A DNA stretch of 64,000 bases. Source: Rothia nasimurium (GTDB lineage Bacteria; Actinomycetota; Actinomycetes; Actinomycetales; Micrococcaceae). A program made the position numbers and the translations under genes. The stretch spans positions 248,001 through 312,000 of the forward strand of contig NZ_CAKMSR010000002.1 of the NCBI RefSeq assembly GCF_928381705.1, written 5' to 3'. The stretch's first letter is position 1. Every line of letters starts with the position of its first letter. Positions 26,901-34,163 of this stretch are shown one piece after another. The notes under the pieces were generated by a model. That model had not been told where the DNA came from, made no database searches, and worked only from the letters and a program-made list of their open reading frames with translations.

Positions 26901-27054
26901 ACTGCTCATGCTCCCTCTGGGCCTGTGCCAGCTTATCGAAAGCGCCCTGCCCGCTGGTGGAAACTTCCTTGGTAGCTGAGCTGGCCCGGCGCATAGCCTG
27001 CTCATACTGACTAATTTCTGCCTTAAGACGGACTGTCACATCGCGGTTACCCAA
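23974..27054 (-). CDS. Tail tape measure protein
   Basis: The 1026-aa protein has a TP901-1-type tape-measure core near the N-terminus (FDKAMSAVQASTHASGVEME, AGADTAYSGEEAAAGINELA), a hydrophobic middle (LGGAGLLTVGGIMKGVAAVA; AIAGQLAGSGLEKLG), long coiled-coil regions and a Gly-rich C-terminal third. It sets tail length and is ejected ahead of the DNA. It sits between the chaperone genes and the distal tail gene as expected. At 1.5 angstrom per residue it predicts a tail near 150 nm. Confidence 0.93.
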   Translation of the reverse strand: MGNRDVTVRLKAEISQYEQAMRRASSATKEVSTSGQGAFDKLAQAQREHEQSWSTLSTAAMVAGGSMVAAVGSVVAKYASFDKAMSAVQASTHASGVEMEQLRELAMRAGADTAYSGEEAAAGINELAKAGVSTNDILRGGLTGALSLAAAGEIEVGDAAELAATAMTQFKLEGKDLGHVADLLAAGAGKAQGSVGDLGYALKQSGLVASQAGISIEETVGTLAAFASAGLTGSDAGTSFKTMLQKLQKPSDQAAQTLSELGVSMYDSQGNFVGMVELADQLRAGMEDLTPAQRDAAMATIFGSDAVRAANVLYAQGGAGIQDWINKVNDAGYAAETAAALQDNLAGDLEKLGGAFDTLALQSGGSLNDMFRDIVQGATDLLELIGQIPGPVLTATTAIVGLGGAGLLTVGGIMKGVAAVAEFKDAADDLGLSLPSLDGKMGKIAGTATAVGAAFAALAIAGQLAGSGLEKLGDATEYATALKILETDAEAGVRRLNELSTASGSAGTSVNGLGYALETVNMNGFMKGLDFVGSGFGKFDSDVKLAEEALKNFDAALATTASTSLESAAKGFQEFKTQAENSGMSLEQAAAAVPGYANALRDLAVEHGVVLEGEELYQAMLGNLPPKLVEAQAAAEGASGGLGELEGSLADTAEQAEAARLPLDELVEAFRVLGNVHMSETEAMGNYNEKLVEMQNNLALTGAGLDATGDRFDTTTEAGRKANAMLADNVDAMWELTEAQARNGRSQEELQATMAGTYNSMIASMESMGLTTEQADILTRAVLGVPEGVSIDSWMSDKAYQMANDTTEAVNAVPDEHFTDLTAGSQARDMANQTHDAIVNIPLRKGVTIEVNEVTTKSTLFNASGAGKYTGGFASPSRGFFSGGLPGTFDSLRRFASGGLLPGVPPASPTMDNLAGYVVDTGEPVLLRSREYIVNEPGTWRGENLSWLRWMNAGGSMPTPAPRGFAVGGSPATLPAPAGVGAEVQATPIHAAIESGIDSALSRWQIRIEENDRGFAARMNRVQKMR

Positions 27055-27079
27055 GGAAACTCCTTATACAATTTTGATT

Positions 27080-27445
27080 ATGAAAAATACACACACGCCC
27101 TGGTACAAGACGACCCTCACACTCGCCGTACTCCCCACAGCACTTCTAGTACTTGGAATAATTGCCGCAATGGGCAGCGGAGGCTACGCACTAGTCCTGA
27201 TGACGCTTCCGTTTTCCATGCTTCTTATCGGTTACGGCACATTCCAGATGAAGAGGAAAAGCACAGCGCAACCTGGAGAGACGCTGATTGCGGGCGGGAC
27301 AATCTTCTTTATCTCCACGCTTATTGCTAGCGCAATCATTGGGATTGCAGGCGGAACACCATTCGGCTTCTTTATCGCCCTGTCAGTTTTCTCGGGCTTC
27401 CTGGTACTTATCGGTTACCTACAGAAAATTGCTTCCAAAAAATAA
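27080..27445 (+). CDS. Four-TM membrane protein inserted against the tail operon (moron)
   Basis: The product is 121 aa from ATG 27080 (an ATG two codons earlier is possible). Four hydrophobic segments are visible (about 10-31, 35-53, 68-89 and 93-112) with short polar loops and a Lys-rich end. It lies between the tape measure and tail chaperone genes but on the opposite strand, so it is transcribed from its own promoter in the short gap at 27055-27079 or within the tape measure start. No ribosome site is obvious. A small membrane protein expressed independently of late genes suggests superinfection exclusion or envelope modification. Confidence 0.72.
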   Translation: MKNTHTPWYKTTLTLAVLPTALLVLGIIAAMGSGGYALVLMTLPFSMLLIGYGTFQMKRKSTAQPGETLIAGGTIFFISTLIASAIIGIAGGTPFGFFIALSVFSGFLVLIGYLQKIASKK

Positions 27446-27448
27446 ACC

Positions 27449-27835
27449 CTAAAACTCCCAGCCTTCTGGGGGTGCGCCGTAACCTGGTGCGCCCCCTTCT
27501 GTTTTCTCTAGTACCGGGTAGATGATTTGGCCGGGCTGGGGTTTGTAGCCCGGTTCGCTGGTACGCTCAGCAACGGCTTTAGCAGCGTGGCAGGTGGCTG
27601 TACTGGTTTCCCACCAGCCCACGTTGCCCTCGTCGCGGCAAACTGTTAGCGGGTTCCCGCACTCGGGGCACAACATAGACTGGTAGAGCTGGTAACCGAT
27701 AGCTATTACCCTGTCGCGCTCCCCCCACTCCCCCGCGCCGGTGAGCATGAAGGACGGGGATTTACCCCACGCCTGGGCGGTCTTGATAACCGCCAGCAGG
27801 GAGGGGTTAGGCTGGTCGGCCAGTACCTCGGCCAC
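27449..27835 (-). CDS. Tail assembly chaperone, downstream frame (GT extension)
   Basis: The frame is open from just after a TGA at about 27848 to 27449 (128 codons from GTG 27835). It has no ribosome site of its own and overlaps the end of the upstream chaperone frame. The sequence includes a zinc-knuckle-like C-P-E-C (MLCPECGNPLTVCRDEGNVG). In siphoviruses the second chaperone is made as a frameshift fusion to the first. Here the needed shift is +1, and fusion would read ...DVTPRF then VAEVLADQPNPSL. This part contacts the tape measure protein during tail assembly. Confidence 0.82.
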   Translation of the reverse strand: MAEVLADQPNPSLLAVIKTAQAWGKSPSFMLTGAGEWGERDRVIAIGYQLYQSMLCPECGNPLTVCRDEGNVGWWETSTATCHAAKAVAERTSEPGYKPQPGQIIYPVLEKTEGGAPGYGAPPEGWEF

Positions 27836-28337
27836 GAAATCGAGGCGTCACATCCGGGCGCATAGCGATAACGTAAGCCTGGATAATCTGGGCGAACTGG
27901 GCTCCGATGGTCTTGTGTACCTGGGCCCACTGCTCGGCGGTGAGCTTATGACCTTCCAGAGTGGCGGCGCGGGAGAAAACTTCGTACCAGTAGGAGGTGT
28001 CCTGCCCGTAGTCGTACCCTTCGGGTTTTTCGCCGAGGGCGGCGCGGGCTTGCTTCATCTCCGATTCAATCAGGGCAAATACCTTCACCTCAGCCTTGGA
28101 CGCCTCAATACGAGCCAGCAGCGCCACATCCTCGGCGGGGTCTGCCTCGCCCAGGGAATCGTACCCAGTGGCTTCTTCGCCCTCGGAGATAGCTGTCTGA
28201 CGTGCCTTGTACACTTCAATCTCTTCTACCAGGTTGGCGTCGCGGTAGATGGTGACGGTCTTGGTGGCGCGGTGTTCGGTGCCACCAACCAACCAGTCGG
28301 TCAGGTCAAAGGTCTTGGTGTCGGGGGTTTCGGTCAT
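27807..28337 (-). CDS. Tail assembly chaperone, upstream frame (G)
   Basis: The 176-aa acidic helical protein sits between the tail tube and tape measure genes, the fixed position of G-type chaperones. It ends FRGRGTGRPA in the zero frame, while a +1 frame continues for about 128 codons. The abundant short form and rare fused form together keep the tape measure soluble while tail tube polymerises around it. Confidence 0.85.
   Translation of the reverse strand: MTETPDTKTFDLTDWLVGGTEHRATKTVTIYRDANLVEEIEVYKARQTAISEGEEATGYDSLGEADPAEDVALLARIEASKAEVKVFALIESEMKQARAALGEKPEGYDYGQDTSYWYEVFSRAATLEGHKLTAEQWAQVHKTIGAQFAQIIQAYVIAMRPDVTPRFRGRGTGRPA
27836..27839 (-). other. Candidate +1 programmed frameshift site (TTT-C)
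   Basis: On the minus strand the codon TTT (27837-27839) is followed by C (27836). A Phe tRNA with anticodon GAA can move forward one base from UUU to UUC with better pairing, entering the second chaperone frame. The site is just past the TGA that limits that frame and before the TAA of the first frame. Confidence 0.55.
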
Positions 28338-28388
28338 CGGGTGTCAGTCCTTTCAAAAACGGTGGGGGCCAGTCAGAGAATGAGGTGT

Positions 28389-28429
28389 GCCCCGTGCTGG
28401 GGACTGACCAAAATAAACCAGCACGGGGC
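28389..28429 (-). terminator. Terminator/attenuator after the tail tube gene
   Basis: GCCCCGTGCTGG pairs perfectly with CCAGCACGGGGC. It follows the tail tube stop codon, so it probably reduces transcription into the chaperone and tape measure genes. Confidence 0.7.
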
Positions 28430-28435
28430 AAGCAT

Positions 28436-28957
28436 TTAGGCGGCGACGACGGCGTTCAGCTCAGCCTTGGTAACCGACAGAGGCACCAGGCGACGCTGGA
28501 AACCGCCAGACTCACTCGGGGTCTGCCAGTTATCAGGGATAACCTCAAAGACGGAGACCTCATCACCAGCGGCGATAGGCGCGTCGTACTTCTTACCAGT
28601 GCTACGAACAACCAGGTAGAGGGTGACGCCCTTTTCCTTGAAGGCCTGGAAAGCGAAGTCGCCCTCGGTGTCGTGCTGGCCGGGCTGTTCGGGGTTGAAG
28701 TAGCGGAAGGGGGCGATGGTGCCTTCAAAGTTGGAGGCGCCAAAGACGTTCACAGTCGCCTCGTCGCAGAGGGCGGTGCCGTCCACGGTCTCAGAAGCGG
28801 TAGCCGACAGGCGGAAGTCGGCCTTGGTGATACGGCAGGAGATATCCTTGCCTGCGGTGATCTCGGCGACGGTGGGCTTCTTCATATCTGCGGGCTTTGC
28901 CGCCAGCAGCATAAGCAGGGTGTGACCGTCGGCTAGGGTCTTGGGTACATCAGCCAT
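28436..28957 (-). CDS. Major tail tube protein
   Basis: The 173-aa protein has the profile of siphovirus tail tube proteins: ISCRITKADFRLSATASETV near the N-terminus and a central beta segment (TIAPFRYFNPEQPGQHDTEG). Its end, GDEVSVFEVIPDNWQTPSES, is close to actinophage major tail proteins. It precedes the chaperones and follows the tail terminator gene. A strong hairpin after the gene suits an abundant structural transcript. Confidence 0.85.
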   Translation of the reverse strand: MADVPKTLADGHTLLMLLAAKPADMKKPTVAEITAGKDISCRITKADFRLSATASETVDGTALCDEATVNVFGASNFEGTIAPFRYFNPEQPGQHDTEGDFAFQAFKEKGVTLYLVVRSTGKKYDAPIAAGDEVSVFEVIPDNWQTPSESGGFQRRLVPLSVTKAELNAVVAA

Positions 28958-28960
28958 GTT

Positions 28961-29116
28961 TTATTTGCTCTCTTTCTTTGCGTCGATGGAGCGGCCCTTG
29001 GGGGATAGCTCCCAGGTGTTGGGGAAGTTGGTGACCAGGTTTCGTTTGACCCAGGCGGTTTCGCCGGTTTGTTTGTTTTTGGCTAGCACCAGGTCTGAGG
29101 GGTTTTTTTCAGCCAC
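28961..29116 (-). CDS. Small protein between tail terminator and tail tube
   Basis: The product is 51 aa from GTG 29116, supported by AAAGGAG 6 bases upstream; a longer reading frame would overlap the tail terminator gene and has an implausible Pro-rich leader. The sequence (LVLAKNKQTGETAWVKRNLV) resembles the short conserved proteins seen here in actinophages. Function unknown. Confidence 0.65.
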   Translation of the reverse strand: MAEKNPSDLVLAKNKQTGETAWVKRNLVTNFPNTWELSPKGRSIDAKKESK

Positions 29117-29126
29117 AGGTTCTCCT

Positions 29127-29555
29127 TTATTGGGTTTCGAGCCGCCACAGTAGCGGCAGGTAGGGTATAGCGGGGGTGGTGGTTTCGTCCCAAAGCGGGT
29201 AGGCGTTGGCGTGTTGGTCGGCGTCGGGCAGCAGAAAGCCCCCGCCAACCTGGTGGTTGGTGAGGGCTTTGGTTACCAAATCAGCTGTCTCGTACACGTC
29301 CGGCTCGGTGGCGGCGACTATCTGGGTTTGCACGGTGACGCGCACGGCGTCCACTGGGCTGAGTGAGTCCAGCGCCTTCATGAGCGGGTCACCCACGGAG
29401 TTTGAGACCCATAAGCCTATGTAGGGCTTGATAGTCCCGTCGCGGTAGGTTGGCACCTTGCTGGGGACGCGCCCCGTATAGACCGACACCACATCGGGTA
29501 GGGCAGAGCGTAGAGACTCAGCCAGGGCCTCACGCACCTGAGCGGGGGTAATCAC
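29127..29555 (-). CDS. Tail terminator protein
   Basis: The 142-aa protein (MITPAQVREALAESLRSALP..., RVTVQTQIVAATEPDVYETA) has the size, alpha/beta pattern and position (between the HK97-gp10-like gene and the tail tube) of siphovirus tail terminators/minor capsid 'DUF3168-like' proteins. It overlaps the upstream gene by 4 bp. It caps the growing tail and prepares it for head joining. Confidence 0.75.
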   Translation of the reverse strand: MITPAQVREALAESLRSALPDVVSVYTGRVPSKVPTYRDGTIKPYIGLWVSNSVGDPLMKALDSLSPVDAVRVTVQTQIVAATEPDVYETADLVTKALTNHQVGGGFLLPDADQHANAYPLWDETTTPAIPYLPLLWRLETQ

Positions 29556-29902
29556 AAGACCTCATCTCCAATCTGACCGATAGCCTCGATAAAGGTAGGC
29601 TCGACAGCGTCCAGAGCAGGCCCCATATGCGGGGTTCCCGGCTGAAACCGCGTCCCGTACTCCTGAAAAACCGCGTAATCAGCCGTAGAAGCGATGACAC
29701 TCGTCAAGTCATCTTCCGCCCTGGTGTGAATGCTCGAACGCAAGTTACCAGTATCAACCGGCGCGTAGTATTGCGCCTTGCTTTTCACATCGCGGGCTGC
29801 CTTGCGGACAGCTAGGCGGGCTTTCAGGCGGGCGGCGTCACCGCTGGCGGTGAGATTGCGGGCCAAGGCCTCCACCTCAGTGCCGTCGTAGAGCGAGGCC
29901 AT
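29552..29902 (-). CDS. HK97-gp10-like head-tail/tail completion protein
   Basis: The 116-aa protein has the HK97_gp10 hallmark PVDTGNLRSSIHT (about 48-60) and a later ADYAVFQEYGTRFQPGTPHM. It is linked by 1- to 4-base overlaps to both neighbours. This family completes the tail or connector. Confidence 0.88.
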   Translation of the reverse strand: MASLYDGTEVEALARNLTASGDAARLKARLAVRKAARDVKSKAQYYAPVDTGNLRSSIHTRAEDDLTSVIASTADYAVFQEYGTRFQPGTPHMGPALDAVEPTFIEAIGQIGDEVL

Positions 29903-30330
29903 TACGCCCCCTGCTGGGTCTGGTTGTGCTCACAAATCAAATCAAGCTCCCAGAGCAGGGTGCCTTTGAGAACTTGCTTGATGGTCAGCTCCAGCCCCAC
30001 AGCCGCCGTCGCGTCCGCTTGGGTGATGCGGAGGCGGTGCCCGTCAGCCCCAGCGCGGAAGCCCACGGGGGTATCGACAGGCACGGTTACTAGGTAGTCA
30101 CGCAGGTGGGCTTCCTGCCCGACCGTGGCACCGTTGGCGGCGCGGTTGAGCTGCTGCACCCGGCAGGGCACGCCCTCAGCGACCAGGGCGTCGCCGCCCT
30201 CGTCAAGAATCGAAGTACGCGGCACCGTCACCACCACATCAGCCCGCCCGGTCATAGAGCCAACAGCAACCGGTCGGTGACGCTCAGACCAGCCAGCGGG
30301 GACAACCCGGCTACCAGGGATAGGTGACAC
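29902..30330 (-). CDS. Head-tail connector (DUF6093-like)
   Basis: The 142-aa protein begins MSPIPGSRVVPAGWSERHRP and contains CRVQQLNRAANGATVGQEAH and LRDYLVTVPVDTPV, the pattern of actinophage DUF6093 proteins found just after the head-tail adaptor. It overlaps the upstream gene by 20 bp. Likely the stopper that closes the portal. Confidence 0.75.
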   Translation of the reverse strand: MSPIPGSRVVPAGWSERHRPVAVGSMTGRADVVVTVPRTSILDEGGDALVAEGVPCRVQQLNRAANGATVGQEAHLRDYLVTVPVDTPVGFRAGADGHRLRITQADATAAVGLELTIKQVLKGTLLWELDLICEHNQTQQGA

Positions 30331-30694
30331 GGTGCTCTACCCCCTCCAGGTGCCCAGCACCCGAACCGGGGCCGGGGATAAACGCCGCGAAAGACCCCTC
30401 ACCCGCCGCGTCCAGTGCATCAGCCTTAGCGTCCAGCTCAGCCGCCTGCTTACGCAGCTCAGCCGCCACCGCAGGCCCATCAGTCGAGAGGTCTTGCGTG
30501 GTGATTTTCTTAGAGATCATCACCTCAGACCGGGCCATGACCCGCAGAGCCTCAGCCGCAGCACGGTAGGCGCTGCCCTCTGCCAGGCGCAGGAAGGCTA
30601 AAACCTGGTCATCGGTGAAGAGCTGGTTCTCTGGGTCGAGGTCGCCGGTCAGTAGCCGGACGTCGTCTAGCTGTTCGTAGTATTCGCAGGACAC
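30311..30694 (-). CDS. Head-tail adaptor protein
   Basis: The product is 127 aa from GTG 30694, chosen because AGGAGG lies 7 bases upstream; an ATG at 30721 would place that site inside the gene. The sequence (LLTGDLDPENQLFTDDQVLA) is the typical entry of actinophage head-tail adaptors, followed by a helical bundle. It is the first gene after the capsid. Confidence 0.78.
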   Translation of the reverse strand: MSCEYYEQLDDVRLLTGDLDPENQLFTDDQVLAFLRLAEGSAYRAAAEALRVMARSEVMISKKITTQDLSTDGPAVAAELRKQAAELDAKADALDAAGEGSFAAFIPGPGSGAGHLEGVEHRVTYPW

Positions 30695-30722
30695 AGCTAC
30701 ACCTCCTAAACGGGTACACAAG

Positions 30723-30752
30723 AAGGGGGTGGCTCAAAGCCACCCCCTCTTT
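30723..30752 (-). terminator. Terminator after the major capsid gene
   Basis: AGAAGGGGGTGGCT pairs with AGCCACCCCCTCTT. It lies right after the capsid gene and should enrich capsid mRNA relative to the connectors. Confidence 0.8.
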
Positions 30753-30765
30753 AGCGGGTCAGCGT

Positions 30766-31827
30766 CTAAGCGCCGGTAGAAGCGTAAGCCGCAGAATCGA
30801 ACAGAGTCGCAGCGCCGTGGACATGGCGAACACGGTAGTGAATGGTGTCATTCTCAAACGAACCATCTTCGAAAAGAATCTGACCGCCACCAAGGGCATT
30901 GCCCTGGTTGTTCTGGACACGCATATCAGGGTTCTCATGACCCTGAAGGAAGGTGATGCCCAGGGCGGGGTTCTTGGACTTCGCACCGGGCAGCAGGAAC
31001 CACTGTTTGGGCTTCATGCCCAGGTCTGCCAGGGTCTGAGGTGCCAGCACCTTCAGGCGACCACGGAAGGGGTTAGCTTCACGAACCTTGCGCTTACCCT
31101 CGGTCACCTCAATCTCAGACGCGCTAATCAGACGCTCAGCGTCAATCGCGGCAGCAGGGTGAACCACCAGGTAGTAATCGCTCAGGTCTACACCGGAACG
31201 GCCATCAATGCGCTTACGCAGAGCCTGCGCCTTGTACGCGGCTTCGAGGGAGTCCCAGGAGAGTGCGCCGGTGCCTGCGGAGGCTTCCTTGAAGAAGCCA
31301 GCGTTCAGACCGCCAGCGCCGTCCAGGAGCAGACCAAAGACGTTGCGGTTTTCTGATTCGATGGCGGCGCTTGCGAACATCTGGGGGATATTCAGCAGCC
31401 CGGAGAAGTCGCGGTTCTTCCACATCTCCCAGGTGAACAGGAACCCGGAGCCGAACTTCTCAGCCTTGAGTTCAAGCTCGGTCTGTTCGACGGAGGCGAG
31501 GGGGTACTCGGTGCCTTCGGGGACGCGCTTCAGATCAAGGCCGCCGAAGAAGTCGCGTACCTTGACGGTGCGGAAGTCGGGGACGGTGGTTCGCAGTGCC
31601 AGGGGTTCCCATTCGCGGGTTGCCTGGGCCATGAGCTCAACGGAGGCGAGCTTGAAACCGTCCAGCAGGCTGGTGTGGAAATCGCTGGTGGAAATGGCTT
31701 CTTCGAGGCGGTGCATGGCGTGGGTTCCGCCGCGCAGGCCCTCGGTGAGAATCTTGGTGGCTTCGGCGGTCTTAGCCACCTTGGCCTTTGCTGCGCCCTC
31801 TTCTAGGGCTTCAATGGTGAAAGACAT
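30766..31827 (-). CDS. Major capsid protein
   Basis: The 353-aa protein lies between the decoration protein and the adaptor. Its sequence (FKLASVELMAQATREWEPLA, VRDFFGGLDLKRVPEGTEYP, a C-terminal NDTIHYRVRHVHGAATLFDS) fits the Mu/HK97-fold capsids paired with separate protease-scaffold proteins in actinophages. It forms the icosahedral head after the scaffold is cleaved out. Confidence 0.88.
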   Translation of the reverse strand: MSFTIEALEEGAAKAKVAKTAEATKILTEGLRGGTHAMHRLEEAISTSDFHTSLLDGFKLASVELMAQATREWEPLALRTTVPDFRTVKVRDFFGGLDLKRVPEGTEYPLASVEQTELELKAEKFGSGFLFTWEMWKNRDFSGLLNIPQMFASAAIESENRNVFGLLLDGAGGLNAGFFKEASAGTGALSWDSLEAAYKAQALRKRIDGRSGVDLSDYYLVVHPAAAIDAERLISASEIEVTEGKRKVREANPFRGRLKVLAPQTLADLGMKPKQWFLLPGAKSKNPALGITFLQGHENPDMRVQNNQGNALGGGQILFEDGSFENDTIHYRVRHVHGAATLFDSAAYASTGA

Positions 31828-31844
31828 GTGTTTTTTCCTTTCGG

Positions 31845-32177
31845 TTAGGCGGCTACGTAGCCGTAGGGGGCGACCTCGACCAGGCCTTCGCCGGAGCCCT
31901 TAGACTTCAGGGCGACGCCGTAGGGCTTGTTGGAGTCCTGGGTGGCGGTGAGCTTGCCTGCTGAGGTGATGTAAACGGCCTGGCCCTGGGTGAGAGCGCC
32001 GGTGACGGTCAGCGCCCAGGAGCCGTCGGTGTGGACGGAGAGGGGCGCGCCGTTTTCGGCGTCGGTGATTGCAACACCGGTGATCTGGCCGATTGCTACG
32101 GGGTCGCCTGACTTGTAGGCCTTGTTGGCGGTCAGGGCGATATGGCGGGCTTCGGGGAGGATTCGGTTCTTAGCCAC
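31845..32177 (-). CDS. Capsid decoration protein (DUF2190)
   Basis: The 110-aa protein is a compact beta-rich DUF2190 member (HIALTANKAYKSGDPVAIGQ, TGALTQGQAVYITSAGKLTA). Such proteins bind the capsid surface and stabilise it. It overlaps the protease-scaffold gene by 8 bp and precedes the capsid gene. Confidence 0.85.
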   Translation of the reverse strand: MAKNRILPEARHIALTANKAYKSGDPVAIGQITGVAITDAENGAPLSVHTDGSWALTVTGALTQGQAVYITSAGKLTATQDSNKPYGVALKSKGSGEGLVEVAPYGYVAA

Positions 32178-33132
32178 GGGTTACTCCTAGGTTGGTGAGG
32201 ATTGCCTTTTCGGCTTCTTCGATGGACTGGGGTTCGGGGCCGGGTGCGCCCATGCCCTTGACGGGTGATGCGGGCGCGTATTCGGCTGCGGCTTCGGTGA
32301 CGGCGGCACGGAATGCCTCAGCGTCAAAGCCCTCGACGTTTACGGCTTCAATCAGGCGGGCCTTGCCAGCCGGGGCGGTGATACCCTGGAAGGCTTCTTC
32401 GACGATGGCGGCGGCCTGGGTCTTGACGGCTTCAGCGGTGGCATGCGCGGCTGATTCCTGGGCCTGGGCGACCTTAGCCTTCTCGGCTTCAAGCTCCTTG
32501 GTGAGCTCAGCATTCTTGGCTTCAAGCTCCGCGACCTTGCTGTTGGCGGTGGCGGCAGTTTCTGCCGCTTCAGTGAGGGCCTTGTGTTCGGCCTCGGTGA
32601 TGGTGACGGTCATGCCGCCCTCCTTTTCGGTTGATTCGGATAAATCTTCTTCGGTGACGGCAGACTCTAGGAGCGCGTCAATCTTGCCCCCGCGCCCGGC
32701 CTTAGTCACAAAGTCCACAGACTCGACGGCGGTGAGCTTTTTGACGACGCGGCCTTGCTCTGATTCCTCGATTTCGCCGGACGCGCTGATAGACACCCCA
32801 ATGTAGGGGTAGGCCTCTTTCACAAATTCACGCCAGGCGGGCATAATCTTGACGTCCGCGACCAGGGCCCCGTTGCGGTTGAGGGTGGGGGCAGTTTCGA
32901 GGACGCCGACCAGCCGGTCGAGGGAGCGGACGCCGCGTTCTGCTCGTTCGGTTTCGGTGGCGTGGTCAAGGTACATGTGCGTACCTACCTCGAAGAGGGG
33001 CGCAGCTTCGGCGATAACCTCCGGGGAGTAGTACCCGCTGGAGCCTTGGCCGGGGCTGATGATAGTGACCCGGGCCCGGGCACCGGTCGATGTGGTGGAG
33101 CTGGTAGCCCCGCCTTGCTCGGTTAGTTTCAT
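32170..33132 (-). CDS. Capsid maturation protease fused to scaffold
   Basis: The 320-aa protein has an N-terminal herpes-type serine protease (VGTHMYLDH with His57; [14 protein letters not shown] with Ser114/Ser116 as nucleophile candidates). A long coiled-coil scaffold (about 175-250, [19 protein letters not shown]) and a C-terminal capsid-binding segment follow. The fusion couples assembly with proteolytic maturation. Its start overlaps the MuF gene by 4 bp. Confidence 0.87.
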   Translation of the reverse strand: MKLTEQGGATSSTTSTGARARVTIISPGQGSSGYYSPEVIAEAAPLFEVGTHMYLDHATETERAERGVRSLDRLVGVLETAPTLNRNGALVADVKIMPAWREFVKEAYPYIGVSISASGEIEESEQGRVVKKLTAVESVDFVTKAGRGGKIDALLESAVTEEDLSESTEKEGGMTVTITEAEHKALTEAAETAATANSKVAELEAKNAELTKELEAEKAKVAQAQESAAHATAEAVKTQAAAIVEEAFQGITAPAGKARLIEAVNVEGFDAEAFRAAVTEAAAEYAPASPVKGMGAPGPEPQSIEEAEKAILTNLGVTRG

Positions 33133-34163
33133 CGGCTGATTGCCTCCAAATCTTTGATAGTGGTCGGGTGTATGGCGTCGCGCCAGCCGTCTGTGTGCCG
33201 GGTGTAGGCCAGGTCGGAGAACTGTATGCGCCCGGCCTGTAGGAGCTGGTGCCGCCGCTCCCCCACCACTGCCGCCTGTGCTTCGGGGGTGAGCTGGTTG
33301 TACCAGTCCTCGCCGGTTTGAATCACCGGGCGGGCATCGGGCAGGTTTTTGAACCCGAGTTCAGCCCAGGACATGGTCAAGGGGGTTCGGGCGCAGCGGC
33401 AGTTGTGGTGGCCTTGCGGGCCTGGATCGCTGAGGGGGTGGACGCTGCCGTGCATGGCTATGCAGGCGGGGCAGGTTCGCGCCCCGAGGGTTGCCGTCCA
33501 CACCCAGCCCTTCAAGACTTCGGCGTTTGCGTCGTCGTGGGCTTTGGCGGCGGCGCGTAGGGCGTCCATAGTTTCGGTGCGGGCTATCATGGTGGCTCTC
33601 GGTAGCCCGCCTTTGAACCGGCCCCCGGCCTGGTTGATGATTCGGCGGGCTGTTTCTCTCGGGTTCTTTCCGATAGCCACGCCCCGAATAAGCTCGGCGC
33701 GCAGTAGCTCTTCAATCTGGGCGGGTAGGGTCAGGTGTAGGGCGGTGATTCGTTCACCGGCCCTGGTGACCATAGCCTGGATAGCCTCGTCGTTGACCCC
33801 AACGAAGTTCACCCCCAGCCCCGGCGCACCGGGTAGCTGAGCCTGTAGGAGCTGGTCATGCAGGGTCAGGACGGCTTGCACCTCAGCGGGTAGTGCCCCG
33901 GTGATTTCTGCCCCGTACTCTTCCAGCAGGGCCTTGAGTTCGTCGTGGGCTTTCTTGATAGCCAGAGCCAGGCGACGCGACTTCGCCAGCTGCCAGGCGG
34001 GCAGACCCCCAAGCTGGTGCTTATCGAAGATTGCGGTTAGCTCGGCTTCTAGCTCCACCGCCAGAGACTCCCACAGCTCCGAATACCGGCGGGCAAGGTT
34101 AGCCTCGGCAGCGGTGAGCCAACGGTCTTGCGCCAGAGCCAGCGCCTGAGTCTGCTCAATCAC
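33129..34163 (-). CDS. Phage head morphogenesis protein (MuF/SPP1-gp7 family)
   Basis: The 344-aa protein has a helical N-terminal half and a MuF core: RVARETARRI-like ...[29 protein letters not shown], and the zinc-like C-x2-C motif [16 protein letters not shown] followed by [12 protein letters not shown]. It is packaged with the portal and helps head assembly or DNA delivery. It overlaps the portal gene by 4 bp. No extra toxin domain is attached at the C-terminus. Confidence 0.88.
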   Translation of the reverse strand: MIEQTQALALAQDRWLTAAEANLARRYSELWESLAVELEAELTAIFDKHQLGGLPAWQLAKSRRLALAIKKAHDELKALLEEYGAEITGALPAEVQAVLTLHDQLLQAQLPGAPGLGVNFVGVNDEAIQAMVTRAGERITALHLTLPAQIEELLRAELIRGVAIGKNPRETARRIINQAGGRFKGGLPRATMIARTETMDALRAAAKAHDDANAEVLKGWVWTATLGARTCPACIAMHGSVHPLSDPGPQGHHNCRCARTPLTMSWAELGFKNLPDARPVIQTGEDWYNQLTPEAQAAVVGERRHQLLQAGRIQFSDLAYTRHTDGWRDAIHPTTIKDLEAISR

